Shown: piece after piece, positions 36,201-49,616 of the stretch | How the letters are laid out: the number at the start of each line of letters is the position of its first letter | Numbering within the stretch: position 1 is the first letter of the stretch | The notes under the pieces: model-generated | What the model was told of the DNA's origin: nothing | Databases searched by the model: none | What the model saw: only the letters and a program-made list of their open reading frames with translations | From: Cyclaneusma minus | Taxonomy: Eukaryota; Ascomycota; Leotiomycetes; Marthamycetales; Marthamycetaceae | Assembly: GCA_037179335.1 (NCBI GenBank) | Contig: JAKZHN010000005.1 | Coordinates: 620,001 to 684,000, forward strand | Direction: 5' to 3' | Length of the DNA: 64,000 bases | Position numbers and translations under genes: made by a program

Positions 36201-37203
36201 TCTGCCTTGCTCCTCATGGGGGCCCGAGGGGGCGGACTGATGCATGACTCCACCCGTGGCCCGCGGAAAGTAAAATGAGTTTTTTGAATTGAAGACCAGT
36301 TGACCAGGCAAAATGCAAGTTGGGATGAAGTTGATGGCGACCAGCAGGTGTGAATGGGGGTGAGAATGCGATTATGCGACCGGGGAGGCTGTCGACATTT
36401 TTTTTCTTCTCGTCTTCTGCTTTTTCCGCTGGCTTCCTGCTTTTTTGGCTGGATTCCGAGTGGGTAATATGTAGGAGGGCGCAGTACTGCTCAGCGGTCA
36501 AAAGCAAGGCAGTGGCAGCTTGCTTTGTTGTGCTGGACAACAGGGCAGTCGACAGCAACACTGCTTGACACAGCTGGATTTAGGCATGGCCATCTCAGCT
36601 TCAGCCCTTTCACGGCCTCTTGATTCGTCGACGTCGCCAACGGGGAAGATCGGAGGCCTGGGCGGTGACGGGCTTCGCAGTGGATAGGCTGGCAGCCGGT
36701 GGGGGGAGCAGGGCATGGTAGCATCTGTAGGGCAGGGTTTGTGGAGCGTGTCAGGCTCGGGGAGGAAGGGTGTGTGCACGGGAGGATGCGGTGAGGCGCG
36801 AGCCACTTCCGGCTGATAAACCTGAATCGTCAAACTGGTTGGTATATGATTCATACTTCTCCTTTGCACCCGCCAGGAGAGTTTGTAAAGTGAACTGTGA
36901 GCAAACACTCACCTCCCTGTCGCAAAGCCCCAAACTCTCGGCGCCCATAACTCTTCATATATCAGAAGCGTTGCCCATCGGGCCATCGGTCTTCCCGAGC
37001 CTAGCCCATCTCCCCAGAATCCTGCAAGCTGCTTCCTAGCCCCCGATCGATACCGAGATACGAGATCTCAGACTTTACTCAAGCGTCAACATCGACCTAG
37101 CCGCAATACTTAACTCTGCGAAAACCCCCAACACCTTCGACGCGCTACACGCGATCCGCACTTGACAAAAATTCGAGCCAGACTTGAACAAAACTTGCCC
37201 ATC

Positions 37204-37683
37204 ATGGTCTTCTCATATTCGCCATACAGCACGCCCTCCAGCTCGCCAGCAGGCTCCTATTCTTCCTACTCCTCCTACTCGTCAGCCGATGCCTCCAACT
37301 CCAACAAATCCTACACGCAAGCTTCTTGTGCATTTCCCTCCTGGCCGCGCCGCTCATCTCTCGACAACGTAGCCAGCCACTCGCATGCAAGCAGCTATGT
37401 CTCCGACGACGACCTATTCCCCGAGGTTTTCGACGACACCGAGCCCGACTGCACTCCCGTCACCAGCCCGTGTCGCTCTCCACAACTGGCTCCCGCCAGC
37501 CTGAAAGATCTCACAATCGTCACCACCGATGTGTGGAAGGAGCTTTTGGGCGATGCACAGGCAGCACGAGAACAGAGCAAGGCAAAGAAGTCGAAGAAGA
37601 GACGCAGTGGGAGCAGCAAGAAGTCGTCGAGGAGCATGAGCGGCCGCACCATGTCGCCCATTCCAGAGGGCGAAGCGGATTAA
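37204..37683 (+). CDS. Small Ser-rich protein of unknown function
   Basis: A single-exon ORF of 159 residues. The start at 37204 (ATCATGG) follows a C-rich leader. The N-terminal 50 residues are almost only Ser, Tyr, Pro and Ala (SYSSYSSYSSADASNSN). A middle acidic part (DDDLFPEVFDDTEPDC) leads to a predicted short helix, TTDVWKELLGDAQAAREQSK. A Lys/Arg/Ser-rich stretch follows (KAKKSKKRRSGSSKKSSRSM), and the end is TMSPIPEGEAD. There is no signal peptide or membrane segment. The basic block could be a nuclear signal. The ordered composition and helix suggest a real gene conserved among ascomycetes, but I cannot name a function. It could be a regulator or an RNA- or chromatin-associated protein. 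Confidence 0.6.
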   Translation: MVFSYSPYSTPSSSPAGSYSSYSSYSSADASNSNKSYTQASCAFPSWPRRSSLDNVASHSHASSYVSDDDLFPEVFDDTEPDCTPVTSPCRSPQLAPASLKDLTIVTTDVWKELLGDAQAAREQSKAKKSKKRRSGSSKKSSRSMSGRTMSPIPEGEAD

Positions 37684-40600
37684 ATCATCCGGAGTTTTTA
37701 CAGCATGTTTTACAGCCTCATATGGTAAGTTTATTCTTCAACCGTATCAAGGGCATGGCTAACAAGTCCCAAGATACCCATTAGTTTTTACCATCGTTCT
37801 TGCGAGCGCGCATCATCATTTTTTTTTTGCACAATTTTTTTTACGCGACGCGACGATACCCAGCCTCCCCGTGGAAAATCAGAACACGGCAGGCACAGTC
37901 AGTCTTTGCGACGACGCGGATGCGACGTGCAGCATCACTTCCTTTCCTCAACTTCATGGTCCCGTCATCATCAGCAAATCGCCTTACCAAATCCCTTACC
38001 TTATCCTTCACGCATCACCGCGTCATCAGCCTTATCGCCATTCGGGCCATCTCGGCCATCTCGCCGCGCCCAACCGCCGCCAACGCGAGGCGTCATTGAT
38101 CGCGAACTATTTTGGCTCTCTCCGCTGCGCCCCGCGGACTCGCCCTGACTCTAAAGGATGCCTCGCTCCTACTTTCGCCGTATTGGACCGAGCTTGACTT
38201 CCCGCCTCGCACCGGCCGTCCGCTGGACACAACAACAATAGTCCGGATCATCGATGCGATATGGTTTCATCGGAAACGCCTTGTATTCCCGATGAACCAT
38301 GGTCGCATTGCCATCCGTGGGCGCGTCCAGACCGAGCTATTCGCCTCGGAAAATTTCTCCGTGGATATTTAGGGCATGAGCTACAACTCTAAAGCTTCAA
38401 TGAAGATGAGGCGGTCCGTGGTTGGGCTGCTAGTGGCGGGCGGGGAAGCTGTGATGCTCTGCTAGAGCATTGTCTACTTTTAGAGCATCGTGAGATGATC
38501 TCTGCCTGTTCCTGGATCTGAATGAGATCCAGGAACGGGAGAGCGATCCGGGAAGGCTATTCTGTCGTTGGCTGATCGCATAGACTTAGAGATCAGATAC
38601 CCGAAGCAATTCAAAGCAATACCATACACATTTACAAGTCACTTGTGCATCTCATACTCGCATCGCTGTGACAGTGAAGCATCACATTTACAAGTCAGTA
38701 TGCAGTCTGCATTTCATATTTTTGCATTGGACGATGACTTTCACGATCACGATCTCCACCCTACGAAGCATTGATGTCGCAGAGACGAAACAGACATATG
38801 CTCGCATAGCATATCCAGCAAAGGAAGACAAATGAGAATCTCGATGCTGCAGTCTCAGTATTCCAGCACATCGATGATCGCCACATCACAGTATCTCGTC
38901 GGCGCCCTGTCAGTGAGGCTATCACCGTGGGGGTTTTCAAGTCGCCAGGGGCGTCGCGCCTACACATTCATGCCCAACATCACAACCCTCAGGAGCGTTT
39001 CGCCCGACATTCACAAGTTCTTGTATCCAATGAATATTTTTTTCACCTGCAGAGCGATATCGCTTGTGTGCGTGTGAAGATTTTGCTCATCACTAGGGCT
39101 TTCAAGTTGAGGGTGTGCACGATTGTGACATGGCGCGGCATGGCACATATTTTTTACAGATGTGGCTGTTTGATTTGAACGGGGGTCGCGGGAGCGACAC
39201 GGCCGGTCGATGATGTGTGCTGGTTATTTTGAACATGTATGGGTATGGGTTGTGTGATGGGCTTTGGGAAGGGGGGTTTCATGCAGTTGAAGGAGGGGAG
39301 GCCGGGAGGGGGAGGCGTGTTCGAGATTGTGTGGACTTGTTGAAAATGCTGTCCTGCAAGCCTGCTGTATGCGGTTTGGTCGTGGGAGAATGGAGGCCTG
39401 AGCTAGTATTGGAATTTGGATGGCAATTGGGTGCCCTAGGTGACGGTGCCCAGTCCATGGGATGACGGCTTGAGAATATCGAATTCAGGCCGCTGGGCAA
39501 TATTTCGTACATATCGATGGGGACCCTGGGAGCTTCTCCGCATGAACCAACCGAAGTCACCAAACATACTTTCGTGGGGTATCAGTGTTGGTCGGCAGCG
39601 GGACGGAGCGCGGGACGGGAATTAGCATCCACTCTTGAAAATACCATGGTTCAAGGTTTGATTTTGAAATGGCTGCTTAGCTTGACCTAGCAACTGGAAA
39701 ATTACACAGAAACTTAGCATACGATGACCCTGAAGAGTTGAAACCGAGTAATCAAAACCAGAGTTCTTGCGGTTGTCCTGAGTTATTCCGTAGGAACTAT
39801 GCAAGAAGCCTAAGGCCCTAAGGGTAGAGGGAGGATCGGCAGGGAAGACCCCCAGGTTCTGACCAGTACTAAGTTACCTGAGCGACCAGGTCAAGTTTCC
39901 AAGGGCCAGGATTAAGGTAATTTACCACCACGGCGTTCTTCCTCAGGGTCCTCAGCTGTCAGCCTCTCTTTCATGACCCGAATGTTCCGTAATACAGCCC
40001 GAATTCCAAGTTGATTCGACAATCTCTCGTATTGCCTCGAAAGCACTATAAAAGAAACTTCCATACACAGGACCCGTAGCACGGCCTCCTGCGAGCCTAA
40101 AGTGCTTGCTTGCCCCGGGCCTAAACTTCTACCGAACCTACTATCTGCAGACTGCACACGAGCCTGCGACCAGTCCGCCGACCAGCAGACGCAGAAAGGC
40201 TCAGTAACACCGCTTCCACTTGTCGATTTAGTGCGCTTAAGAGCGGCTGGGACTGAGGGGAATAGTGAACACCGCATTATCGACCATGGTACGGCGATAA
40301 CTGGTTAATGGTTTTGTGGCATTACGTTACTTGTGCACATGACATTGTACGGGCTCGGGGTCTCTACTTCGAGCGGTCACCACTTGGGCGGTCAGCCCCG
40401 AGACAGTCTGCTGTAAGGTAGTACGTATAGTACATACAGAGCGCGGGACGCCCGGATAGCGGAGTCACGGGAGTTTGGGACACGTGCAGACTGCAGGAAG
40501 ATGGTACAAAGATGTTGTACATAGAGGGGTCGTGACCTGTGATCTAGGCCGAAAGGACCAAAGGAAGGCCTGGAAGGATTGTACCGGCAGGCAGCGGTTG

Positions 40601-43600
40601 TGCAGGCCGGGAATAGCATCATCCATTTCCTATTCGTCCTTCCTACAGCTGGGGTACTGACAACGGTGGGAGGAGGTGGAGGGGTGGCGTGTTGCACTGC
40701 ATGAAGGGAGAAACACTGTGAATAGCCTGTAGCAACGTCGAGAGATGGCAAGGCAGGCAAAATCTCGTGGGGTCGAAACGACCGGATGGCAGCTGGGGAT
40801 CTGGCGGGTGACAGAAGCTTGGGGTACACGAAGTAAGGTACAGTTGTGCGAACGGATGACTCATGAGCATGCTTCATGCGCTATTGCGTTGCGATGGGGG
40901 CGGTGATGGTGACAGTTTGGCGGAGTCGAGGTCTGCTGTTTTTAGACTCCAGGAAGAGGTGGATGGTTGGCTGCTGGCCATCTCGGGTTTCTCAGCACGA
41001 TGCATGCGGGGAGGATGAATCTGAGGTAGGATCAAGCGTCCTGTTGGTGTCGCGGTGCCTTGATTGTGTGACGGTGGATCTTAATGGGCAAAAGCATCAG
41101 CTTAAGTTCGAAAGTCGGGCAATCGGGACTTGAAAGGTTGTGTGCATGGAACGTTGAACTGATTCGACGGTTAGTCTAGACTCGAAGAGATATTTGGAGG
41201 GATTGCAGGCCTTTCGCCAGCCACCAATTGCGAGTATTGATGTACTCTCGCGGACATAACGATGACTGCTAAGACAAAGAGGAGGTTATTTGTCAACCTT
41301 CTGCAAGGTCTAAAAAGGAAGCATTCGAGAAGAAAGAGCACTGACGAGATCAGACAAGATGGTTGAGGCGGTATCTCATGGTTTGCAGATGATCGAGTGG
41401 CATTGCAGGCCCAGCTGCAAAACCCGGTTTACTTCCTCTCGTTCCTTGAACTCGGAACTGAAGTTCACAGCTAAGTGGCGGAAGAGACAGGACCGAGTCC
41501 AGGCTCTTCTTTCTTCTTCCTGATGCTACAAGCCGAGAGGACGGTGAGCACGGGCATCGAATAGACAAAACGTCCCGCCACCCGCTGCAACGGCCCGAGT
41601 CGATAGGCCACAGAAACGTGATCGCTTCTTGGACCCAGGCCTTGCTCTCTTCTGGAATGATGCACGGAGCGTCGAGAAAACGAGGTCGTTGCATATGTGA
41701 TGTCTCAGTCCATCTCCTGGTATTTGGCTCCTTGGGACTTTCATTTGAGAACGGGTCCAGCACGTCACCGAGCGCCGGTGGGTTCGTCGGGCTGCTGAAA
41801 GTGATGGTATTGGGGCGGCAGGGAGGATCTGGAGCGTCTTATACGAAGGGGGCTTGTCGTCGCCAGTCAGATCAAGTTTATAAGCGCTGTGCTCCTTTAG
41901 TGTCCTTTTAAGGGTCTGGGATGGGCTTGGCAAACCAGGATTATTGCCAATCCTGGACCCACCAATGACCGAATGCTCCCCACATGGACACTGTTATTTT
42001 GTCGATTACTGGATAGTAGTGTTTGCTTGTTTAAATCGTGACACAAATTATCAAACACGAACTGATATTTGGAAATAAAAAGAGGGAGCTCCAAGTACCA
42101 AGAACCAGTTTGAATCAAGAGAAAAAACCGAGTTTGGACTTGGCGAGAAGCCACTTGTGCAAACAAGTCTGCTTAGCATAAACTTTGACACCAAGAAACA
42201 CTCACTTGTTCAGGGACAATTCAGGTAAGAAAAATCCATCTCGGGTTATTTTGAAATCATTTGAGATGTTATGAGAGCTCAAATTATTATTCAAGGCATC
42301 CGGGGACTGCTATCCGCGGTGTGGGAAGTGAGTCCGACACAGGTATCCCAGCCGCTGATTGGCCAAACAGGTGAATTAGCCTGCATATCTCCCGCCTATC
42401 GTAAGGCGAGGGTCTCTTCACAATTTGTCGGCACTAGCGCTAGCTCCACTCTATATCCCAGCCCGCCGATTTTCGACGACACCCGCTGTGACCTCTGCAG
42501 CCATTCAACCCACGCAGTCCCGTTGTGCTCGACATCCCCGATTTCCAAGATTGCGAGTCTGGCGCTTCAGGGCTCGACGGCCGCGACAATGCTGAATCTT
42601 CACGGGGCTTGTCTCCTGGCGGTCCCCGCTGTTGGCCCCTTTCTGGCTGCCCATCTTGGACATTCCGGCGCATTGCGGTCCAGTCATCCGATGTTGCCAA
42701 CTCGCTGCTATCGCCCAATATAATGTGACGAATCGACGATCAGGGACCGGGCTCGTTCGTGCCCGAATGCTTCTGCTGCTCGCCCCGGACCCTCGCTGCC
42801 ATTGAATTCGCAAGGCATAGCCTCACCAACGGAGACTCTCTGGGCCAGTCAGTCGTGGCATCGTCAGACCTGATGTACGACGCCTGCATGGCTTCGTCTT
42901 ATGGTATTTCTGGCAGCCAGGCATTGACGACTGAGAATCCCCGTAAATGGTCAATGGCCGAGGCATTCTGCATTCTGCAGGCTCTCTATTTTCGAAGTGG
43001 GTGCCAATGGGCTGCAAGCAGACGATGTGTGTAGCCACACTCGCCGCCTGCATGTGCTGGCCGCCTCGTCGTGGGTTTTCGAGGCACCAAGACTGCCCCC
43101 AATGCGTGGGCTGCAGCCAGTGAATTGGGCCAATCCAGGTGGCTTGGGATATTCCAATGTGCAAGTTACTGGGGCTATATCTAATCGTCAAGGGTTGGTA
43201 CAAATTATTTGAGATAATTCATTGCTAACCACTTACTATGATTTCTAAAAGCACGGGCTCAAAATGACTGCACATGCAGGAGCCGGCCATCGACCCTCCA
43301 TCACGCTCCCCCACCCCCCTGTTCTCAGCGGCATGCAGTGGCTCAATTGAAGCATCCAAAGCAGACCCATGTGTTCGGTTGGATGCCGTCTTCCAAGCTA
43401 TTGTCCACTGACAGCTCAGCGTTGCCCAAATTACGCGCCCGCTGCTAGCCATGGCCCGAGGCCGCTCTCCAGCCATATACGCCGTCAGGAGCCCTCGAAC
43501 ACTGAGATGTGCGAACTGCGACGACTCATCAAACATCCTCAGCATCTGGCAGCCGAGTGAAGCGCGCCGAAGACTCGCTCTCGAATCTGACTGGGTCGAG

Positions 43601-44073
43601 ACAACCCGGACCCAGCACGAGGGTCGTTCTGTGCCTGTGGAACCTTGCTTTTGTCTACCCGCCCCCCGTGTCCTTCTCTTCTCCATATCTCCCGTCTGAA
43701 AAGCAACTCCGGAATAACCAAATCCCATTGTCTTTGCCTCCTTAAACCCATTGGCAAAGTGCCGCTGCTCGCCATCGCTTTATCGAGGGAACTATCCCAC
43801 TATCGAGACCTTCGAAACTCCATGTAACGACAAGATAGACAGAAACGTGGAGGACCTACTTTTCGAGCCCGCCCGGCAGGGTACCTGAAGCGTATGTAGA
43901 GACCTTTCTGTGCTTCCAAGTTGCATAAAGCAGTCCCAATCGCCTGTACACTGGTTTCTCAAGTTTTCTGCAATTGTCCCTTGAGTATCGTGGACTTGAT
44001 GTCGCTAGCCGCCTGAGCATGTCCGTTGACCATATCGCAGATAATCGCAGATATCAAGGACCCCGCAGTCGCC
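37684..44073. other. Long gene-poor region upstream of the WD40 gene
   Basis: 6.4 kb without a supported gene. ORFs of 120-170 codons at 39912-40277 (-), 40392-40877 (-), 42271-42723 (+) and 43225-43728 (-) have no recognisable motif, and their frames are contradicted by overlapping ORFs, so I leave them out. A strong hairpin lies at 38505-38539. A single unit resembling the 19-bp repeat (GGGATATTCCAATGTGCAAG) is near 43147. The last 300 bp should hold the promoter and leader of the WD40 gene. Confidence 0.45.
38505..38539. repeat. 15-bp stem, 5-nt loop hairpin
   Basis: CCTGTTCCTGGATCT and AGATCCAGGAACGGG pair over 15 bp with one G-T wobble, around the loop GAATG. The preceding 100 bp also hold three copies of AGAGCAT or its complement. 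It is not followed by a T-run and no gene ends here, so its role is unknown. Confidence 0.6.
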
Positions 44074-47000
44074 ATGTCCTCTGGACAGCTTGCGAGGAAT
44101 CGCACGCTGTCTTTGGGATCAGGACATTCCTCCCATGGAAGAGCGGGCGTGTCTGCCGACTTCAGTATGGCTTCAGCGAGCCCTCCGCGATACTTCGATC
44201 CATGTGCCGCCACGGCTTCCATGTTATTGTACGCCCAAGGAACCGCAGTTGTTTGTGCCCACCATGATACGTTGAAGATTGAAAGGGTATTTGCAAGGCA
44301 CACCGAGGATATTGAATTACTGGCAGTGGATACGGTCAGTGAAAGAGGCGCAGGACGGTTGGTTGTTAGTTATGATTCTGGGCAGACCGCCATTGTCTGG
44401 GATCTTTTGACAGGCGACGAGATTGCCCGATTTGCATCTTATGAGCATCTTTCGGTAGCGGCGTGGATGCGGAATGGAAATGTGGCTTTCGGTAAGTTCT
44501 TTCCAAGATACTTCTCCAAAGTGCATATACTAAGAGGCCCGCAGGAAACACCCAAGGCAACGTTATTCTCTTCGAACCCTCGACCTCCGAGCATATTTCC
44601 GCAAGAACAATTGACCAAATCCCGATCACCTCTCTGGCCCCGGCAGCAGATTGTCGAACCTATGCAATTGGGTTAGTCAGAGATCGAAGCTCAGATTTTT
44701 GAAAGAGGTAGCTAATTTATGTACAGATATCAAAATGGCTCTTGTTTAATCGCAGCTCTTCAACCACGATTTACGATACTACACAATTTAACAACATCTA
44801 GAGCACCATCGCCGATCATTACTCTGGCATGGCATGCATCTTCATCGAGGCAAAAGTCAGACATGTTGGCGACTCAGACAAACGATGGAGATCTGCGTGT
44901 GTGGAGTGTTGCAAAGTCTCCTTCGAGTCACGATACCGCCAAAGTCGTCAGGGTCCTAAAGCGATCGGAGAATTTTCAGCCTGGTCCAAACTGGCTGGGA
45001 TGGTCAAAAAATGGTCGGATCGTTCAGTACTCCGAAGGGTAAGTCTGGTGGCAAATTCTGGTCCCATGCATGAAGGCCTCCACGCGCGCGCTTAGCAGAA
45101 CACCACTGACACAACCCAACAGCGAGACATCTTCATGGGATGTGCGAACTAAGCACGTCACTTACGAGTCTGTGCCTACACTCGAACATGTGAGGGGCCT
45201 GGCTGTCTATGGCCCCGGTGCGACCCTGTTCACGCTGGGTGCTAGCAACACGTTACAGCAGTTCGATCTTAACTCGCCCCCCGTATTGGTGGCAAACGTG
45301 CAGCATCCGGCGAATCTGCTGCCCCCGTCGCCGCCGGTATCTATCGAGGAGCAGAAAAAAGGCATTGTCACTGCGTCTGCTGCAGATATCTCGGTGCCAA
45401 TCAACATTGATGTCTCCGAGAGCGATGAAGATCACATGTCACCACTGGCTCGGATCGCTCGTGAAATGGATAAGCTCGAGGTTCAAGAAAAAGAGCAACA
45501 ACAGCATGGACCTGATCGATCAGGTGCTTTGAGCCCAGTCTCATCGAGGAGCCAGACCTCAACCAATTCGATGTCATCGCTTGGATCTCGAGGTATGCGA
45601 AAACATGCCTCCGTGTTGTCGCGAGGCCAAAGTGATGCAACGAGCATGTCGTTTGGGTCTCTTCCCATGACAAGTCGGGAACCTTCCGTGATCTCGAATC
45701 GAGACAGTCTATCACAGAGTAGTCTAAGCTCACGCTCTCATACCTCGTCTCACAGGTCTCGGCCCCGGGCATCTCGCCTTCGACAAGAAGTTTTACTCAG
45801 TCCTGAGGAACGCCATGTGATTGATCTTTTCAAGTTTACAAAGAGTCGTCTAAGCGATATTCCGTATACTCACCCACGGATTTTGGACAACACTCGTCTC
45901 ACTAATGACGATCTCCGTCGACAAATGCTCAGCACCATATTTGGCTGGGATGGTGAAGTCACGACTCTGATTCAAGATGAAATCAGTCGACATCCGGCTG
46001 GATCACCAAACAGGCTTTTGCTGGCGAAATGGCTTGGAGATATTGATACAGATATCATGGCTACCAGCTCAGAGTCTATGACTTCGTCAGATTGGATGCT
46101 TCTGGCTCTTAGTGGTATTGGTGGCCAAGCCTCTCAGCAGAAAGTCGCCCGCGCTTACGTACAGCGGCTCCTTGAGAAGGGCGACGTCCATACTGCCGCC
46201 ACTATTATGATCGGGATGGGGGATCAAAATGATGCGATTGAGATCTATGTCTCGCACAAGCGATACATGGAGGCTCTGATCCTAACTTGCCTCGTATTTC
46301 CTGCTGACTGGAAACGCCAGACCGAACTAGTGAGAAAATGGGGCGAGTGGGCTGTCCAGCATGGCCAGCAACAACTTGCCATCAGATGGTAAATACAGAT
46401 TGTCTACACCTTTCATTCCATTGAAGTTTCTCTAACAATTATCTTAGCTTCTCTTGTACCGGCTCAGAGTCATCAGAGCCCTGGTCGTCACCATCAGCAC
46501 AAACTGCAACATTCTCGCAATCGCAGGTGCAGAGTATACCGGAAGTTTTGAGCCCTCCATTGTCGCCACCGAGCTTCCGAGGACCCCAACGAGACTTTGC
46601 AAAGACCTCAGCCTTGAAGCTCATTACATCGTTTGGTGACGCGAAGGGCAAATCAAAGTTTTTCGGTGTTGGTGATGGCGACAGGACACCGATGGGTGGT
46701 GGTGGTATAACACCAATTGCGGAGTCTGCCCTTTCCCCAGGAGGTGCTGATAATGCTCACACTGCATTCTTGCGACCAAGTCAACGAAGTGTTTACAACA
46801 CACCTGCTTCAGCTCGAACTGCGACCCCTGGCGGATTTGCCAGACAGCGACTGCCATCAATCGGTGAAATGCCTACTGACGTTATGCCATTAACCAAAGC
46901 CGATCCACCACGTCTTCCCACGCCAGCTGATTCAGGGTCTGACAAGGAAAAGAGCGAGGGCGTCGTCAAAGGCCATGAACGCAAGTCATCTCATTCTGAC

Positions 47001-49616
47001 TCTCTCCAGCTCAGTGCGGCCACCTACCAACCCGCAGGCAGAGCTGCTACAGCCAGTCCAATGATGCAGAAGACTAAGCTCGCAGATGGCTCTGCCAAAA
47101 ATCCTAATGCTCTGCCTTCACCTCATCTCGAGTCCTTTACTGCTCTTAAGCAGGATGCCAGGCTACGGAATGGCTCTCGAGATCGCAAACCTGATGGCCT
47201 GCAGATTCAATGGCCGCCGATGGAATCCATTATTACCGGTGAATATATGACTTCCCCTGAGCCCTCACTGGCCTCTTCGCGACGAACCCCAGCATCTCAT
47301 TCGATGGCGGGCTCCGTGGCAAGTGAACGTAGCTACAAGTCTCGCGGTCATGCTAGCCCTGTCATCACCGGCAGAAGCCTTGATCAATATATCAGCAGTC
47401 TGGAGTCTGCTCAACTTCATTCTCAAAATCAACGATCGCGTCAGTCCAGCAGAGATAGACATGGAAGGGACCGTAGTAGCAGTCGCAGACCCAAAGCAAG
47501 AGAACCATCTGAAGACAGGGGACGGAGCAATATCCGCTACATCAAGCCTGCAAAGCGGTCTCCAACTTCCCCCGTACCGATGTCACCCGAAGACCTCAGA
47601 GATCTTGGAGCTGTTGGATACGGCAACGACATCACTTCACCCATCTCAGAACCAAGGAGAACCCGTGATGACAGCACAGCTACGGCAAAATATGCCTCCA
47701 AGCCATCCAGCCGAGTGCGGAGAAGATCACCGGAGGCTCTCCCGCGCCTCACGATCACCAGTAAGCCATCTAGCCGAGTTTCGAGCCGAACCAGGCATCA
47801 TAGTCCAGATGGGCTTTTGAGTGCAGGAGGCCTCAGAGGCAGAAGCAAAGGCCGAGATGGATCGGTAATACGGTCTCCATCATCTCCTTTGCCAATGTCT
47901 CCTCAGGCGAAATTCTACCAAGCAGATGATGATGACGATGACTTGAGAAAGGCTCATGAAGACCAGAAACGCTTCAGATCGCGTCAAAGAAGCGCAAGTC
48001 GTCTAAGGGAGCGGGCCTCGAGTTCAGTGCGCAACGGCTCACCAGAACGTAGACGGCGTGATCGCTCGGCAAGCAGACAACCTGGATCTCGTAGTGCCAG
48101 TAAGATGCGTGGTGGGCTAGAACCTTCTCCTCTTCCGAGACTTGAAGCTGGCTCAACTTCCCATGCTCGGACAATTTCTGACCAGAAAGCTGGGGACTTG
48201 TACCGATTGAAGACGGAGAGAGCTCTCAAGAAGGAGGCAGCTGCAAGAGAACTTGAGGAGAGACGAAAGTCGCTTGCTCGAAGACCATCCGCTCCTCCAA
48301 TCGTGCACCCTGAAGAGCTTCAATTATCTCCAATTCATCAGCGGTCAAGTTCAAGAGGATCCCCAGAACTCCTGAGAAGTACCACGTATCCATCGCCAAA
48401 CAGCTTGCCTCCACGCAGCCAAACCGCATCGCCTGGGCACCAGCGAACGATGTCTGGGCATCAGCGCATTTCACCTGGGACTCTGCGCACTTCACCAAGC
48501 TACTTGAACCAGTCGGCGAACGTGACCCAACCACAAGTTGGTCTGCCAGCGACACCGCGTGCTATGCGGCATCCAAAGTATGATCCCGAAGGTAGGGATA
48601 TCCCAGACGTACCCGAGATCCCAGAGAGCTACAACCCGGGCCCCATCTCAATGGGGAGTCTGAATCAGATGTCTTACAATCCGTCTGTTGAGAGTTTGAC
48701 CCTTCCGAAGACCACCTACCAAGCTGCACCACGACACGTTCCTCCTCGCTCAATGTCAGCCCCTATTCCTGAAGAGCCTACGTCACCAATGCCTCTCCCC
48801 GCTGGTCTCCCAACGCATCCCGCTTTCCAGGCGGCCCTACCACCAAGCAGTAGACGGAAAGACTCGACCTCTGGAAGGGCTCCGCAATTTCCTCCTGTTC
48901 GAAAAATCAACCCAGGAGAATCGCAGCCTGGTACAATTGGGTACGAGTCACGCAACAATTCGCCAGTATACTCGGTCAATCCTCCTACTGTCATGGGAGG
49001 AATTGACGAGACGATTGAGGCGAACAAGTCTCCGTTGATTCCTTCCAACAACAACCTGACTCCTCCTCCGCCTCCGCCTCCCCCAGCACCACCAATTCTG
49101 AAGGAGTTGCAACATCTTGCGATGCCGCCTCCTCCTCCGCCGGCTCCATTGGGACCGATGTACCGCAATCCAAACACCAATTCCATCACATCCGGAGTAT
49201 CTCAAGGCTCTGGCGTTATTGAAATTGTCATGGATGGAGATGAAGAAGCACCGCCACCAGTTCAAGTAGTTGAACACTCTCCACCCAAGTCTCGATCTCG
49301 CACAGGGTCCGTCAGTGAACGACCTGGCCACAGTCGTGGTCGAAGCTTCAACGACAACAGCATCACCGGACGCTTCAGCCGTGCCACAGAGCGTATTCGC
49401 AGTGCAAGCCGCGGCAACACAGGCTCTCCGATCAAGAACCGCCAAAAATCTCCCACCGAGACTTCTCCTTACGAAAGCATCCATCCGATGTGGGGTACAG
49501 ACGCACCTCCTCCTCTACCCAAGTTTTCGAATAATCCCGCCTCGCCTCTCTCCACAGAGAGACATCCCATGGACGTTAGAAACAACTATATGGAGATGGA
49601 AGGCGGTATGATTTGA
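44074..49616 (+). CDS. Large WD40-repeat protein with helical core and disordered Pro/Ser/Arg-rich tail
   Basis: Five exons: 44074-44491, 44545-44671, 44727-45038, 45123-46388, 46448-49616; 1,763 residues. The start ATG is in GCCATG context; the in-frame sequence further upstream offers only TTG. Residues 1 to about 400 read as WD40 blades (AIVWDLLTGDEIARF, GDLRVWSVAKS, LFTLGASNTLQQFDL). A Ser-rich linker follows, then a helical region at about 540-720 (DLFKFTKSRLSDIPYTHPRI, KVARAYVQRLLEKGDVHTAA, GMGDQNDAIEIYVSHKRYME) resembling the alpha-solenoid of Sec31- or Gemin5-like proteins. The last thousand residues are Ser/Arg/Pro-rich and disordered, with RS dipeptides and two proline runs (TPPPPPPPPAPP and MPPPPPPAPLG). 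The family is conserved in moulds, but I do not know its function. An RNP or trafficking scaffold is inference from architecture. Confidence 0.85.

Larger units (their letters stand above)
32298..37203. other. Gene-poor stretch, no intact gene supported
   Basis: Nearly 5 kb without a recognisable gene. The plus strand has an open frame at 34211-34828 (206 codons from the first ATG) with no domain I know. The opposite strand of about 34540-34150 reads as protein-like segments (KTAFVQLMYLHAPDAFTKFK and LWSLETLHTDRG) separated by TAG and TGA codons, possibly a decayed gene. ORFs at 35033-35542 (-) and 35800-36240 (+) look like chance. The stretch also holds the repeat array at 33079-33220 and an inverted pair of TGACTCA sites at 33027-33051. 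Confidence 0.4.

Noticed and set aside
35033..36240. ORFs of 146-169 codons in the gene-poor region
   Set aside because: Low-complexity translations, overlapping frames on both strands, no splice support and no family resemblance.
42271..43728. 150- and 167-codon ORFs upstream of the WD40 gene
   Set aside because: No recognisable motif; more likely leader or promoter sequence.
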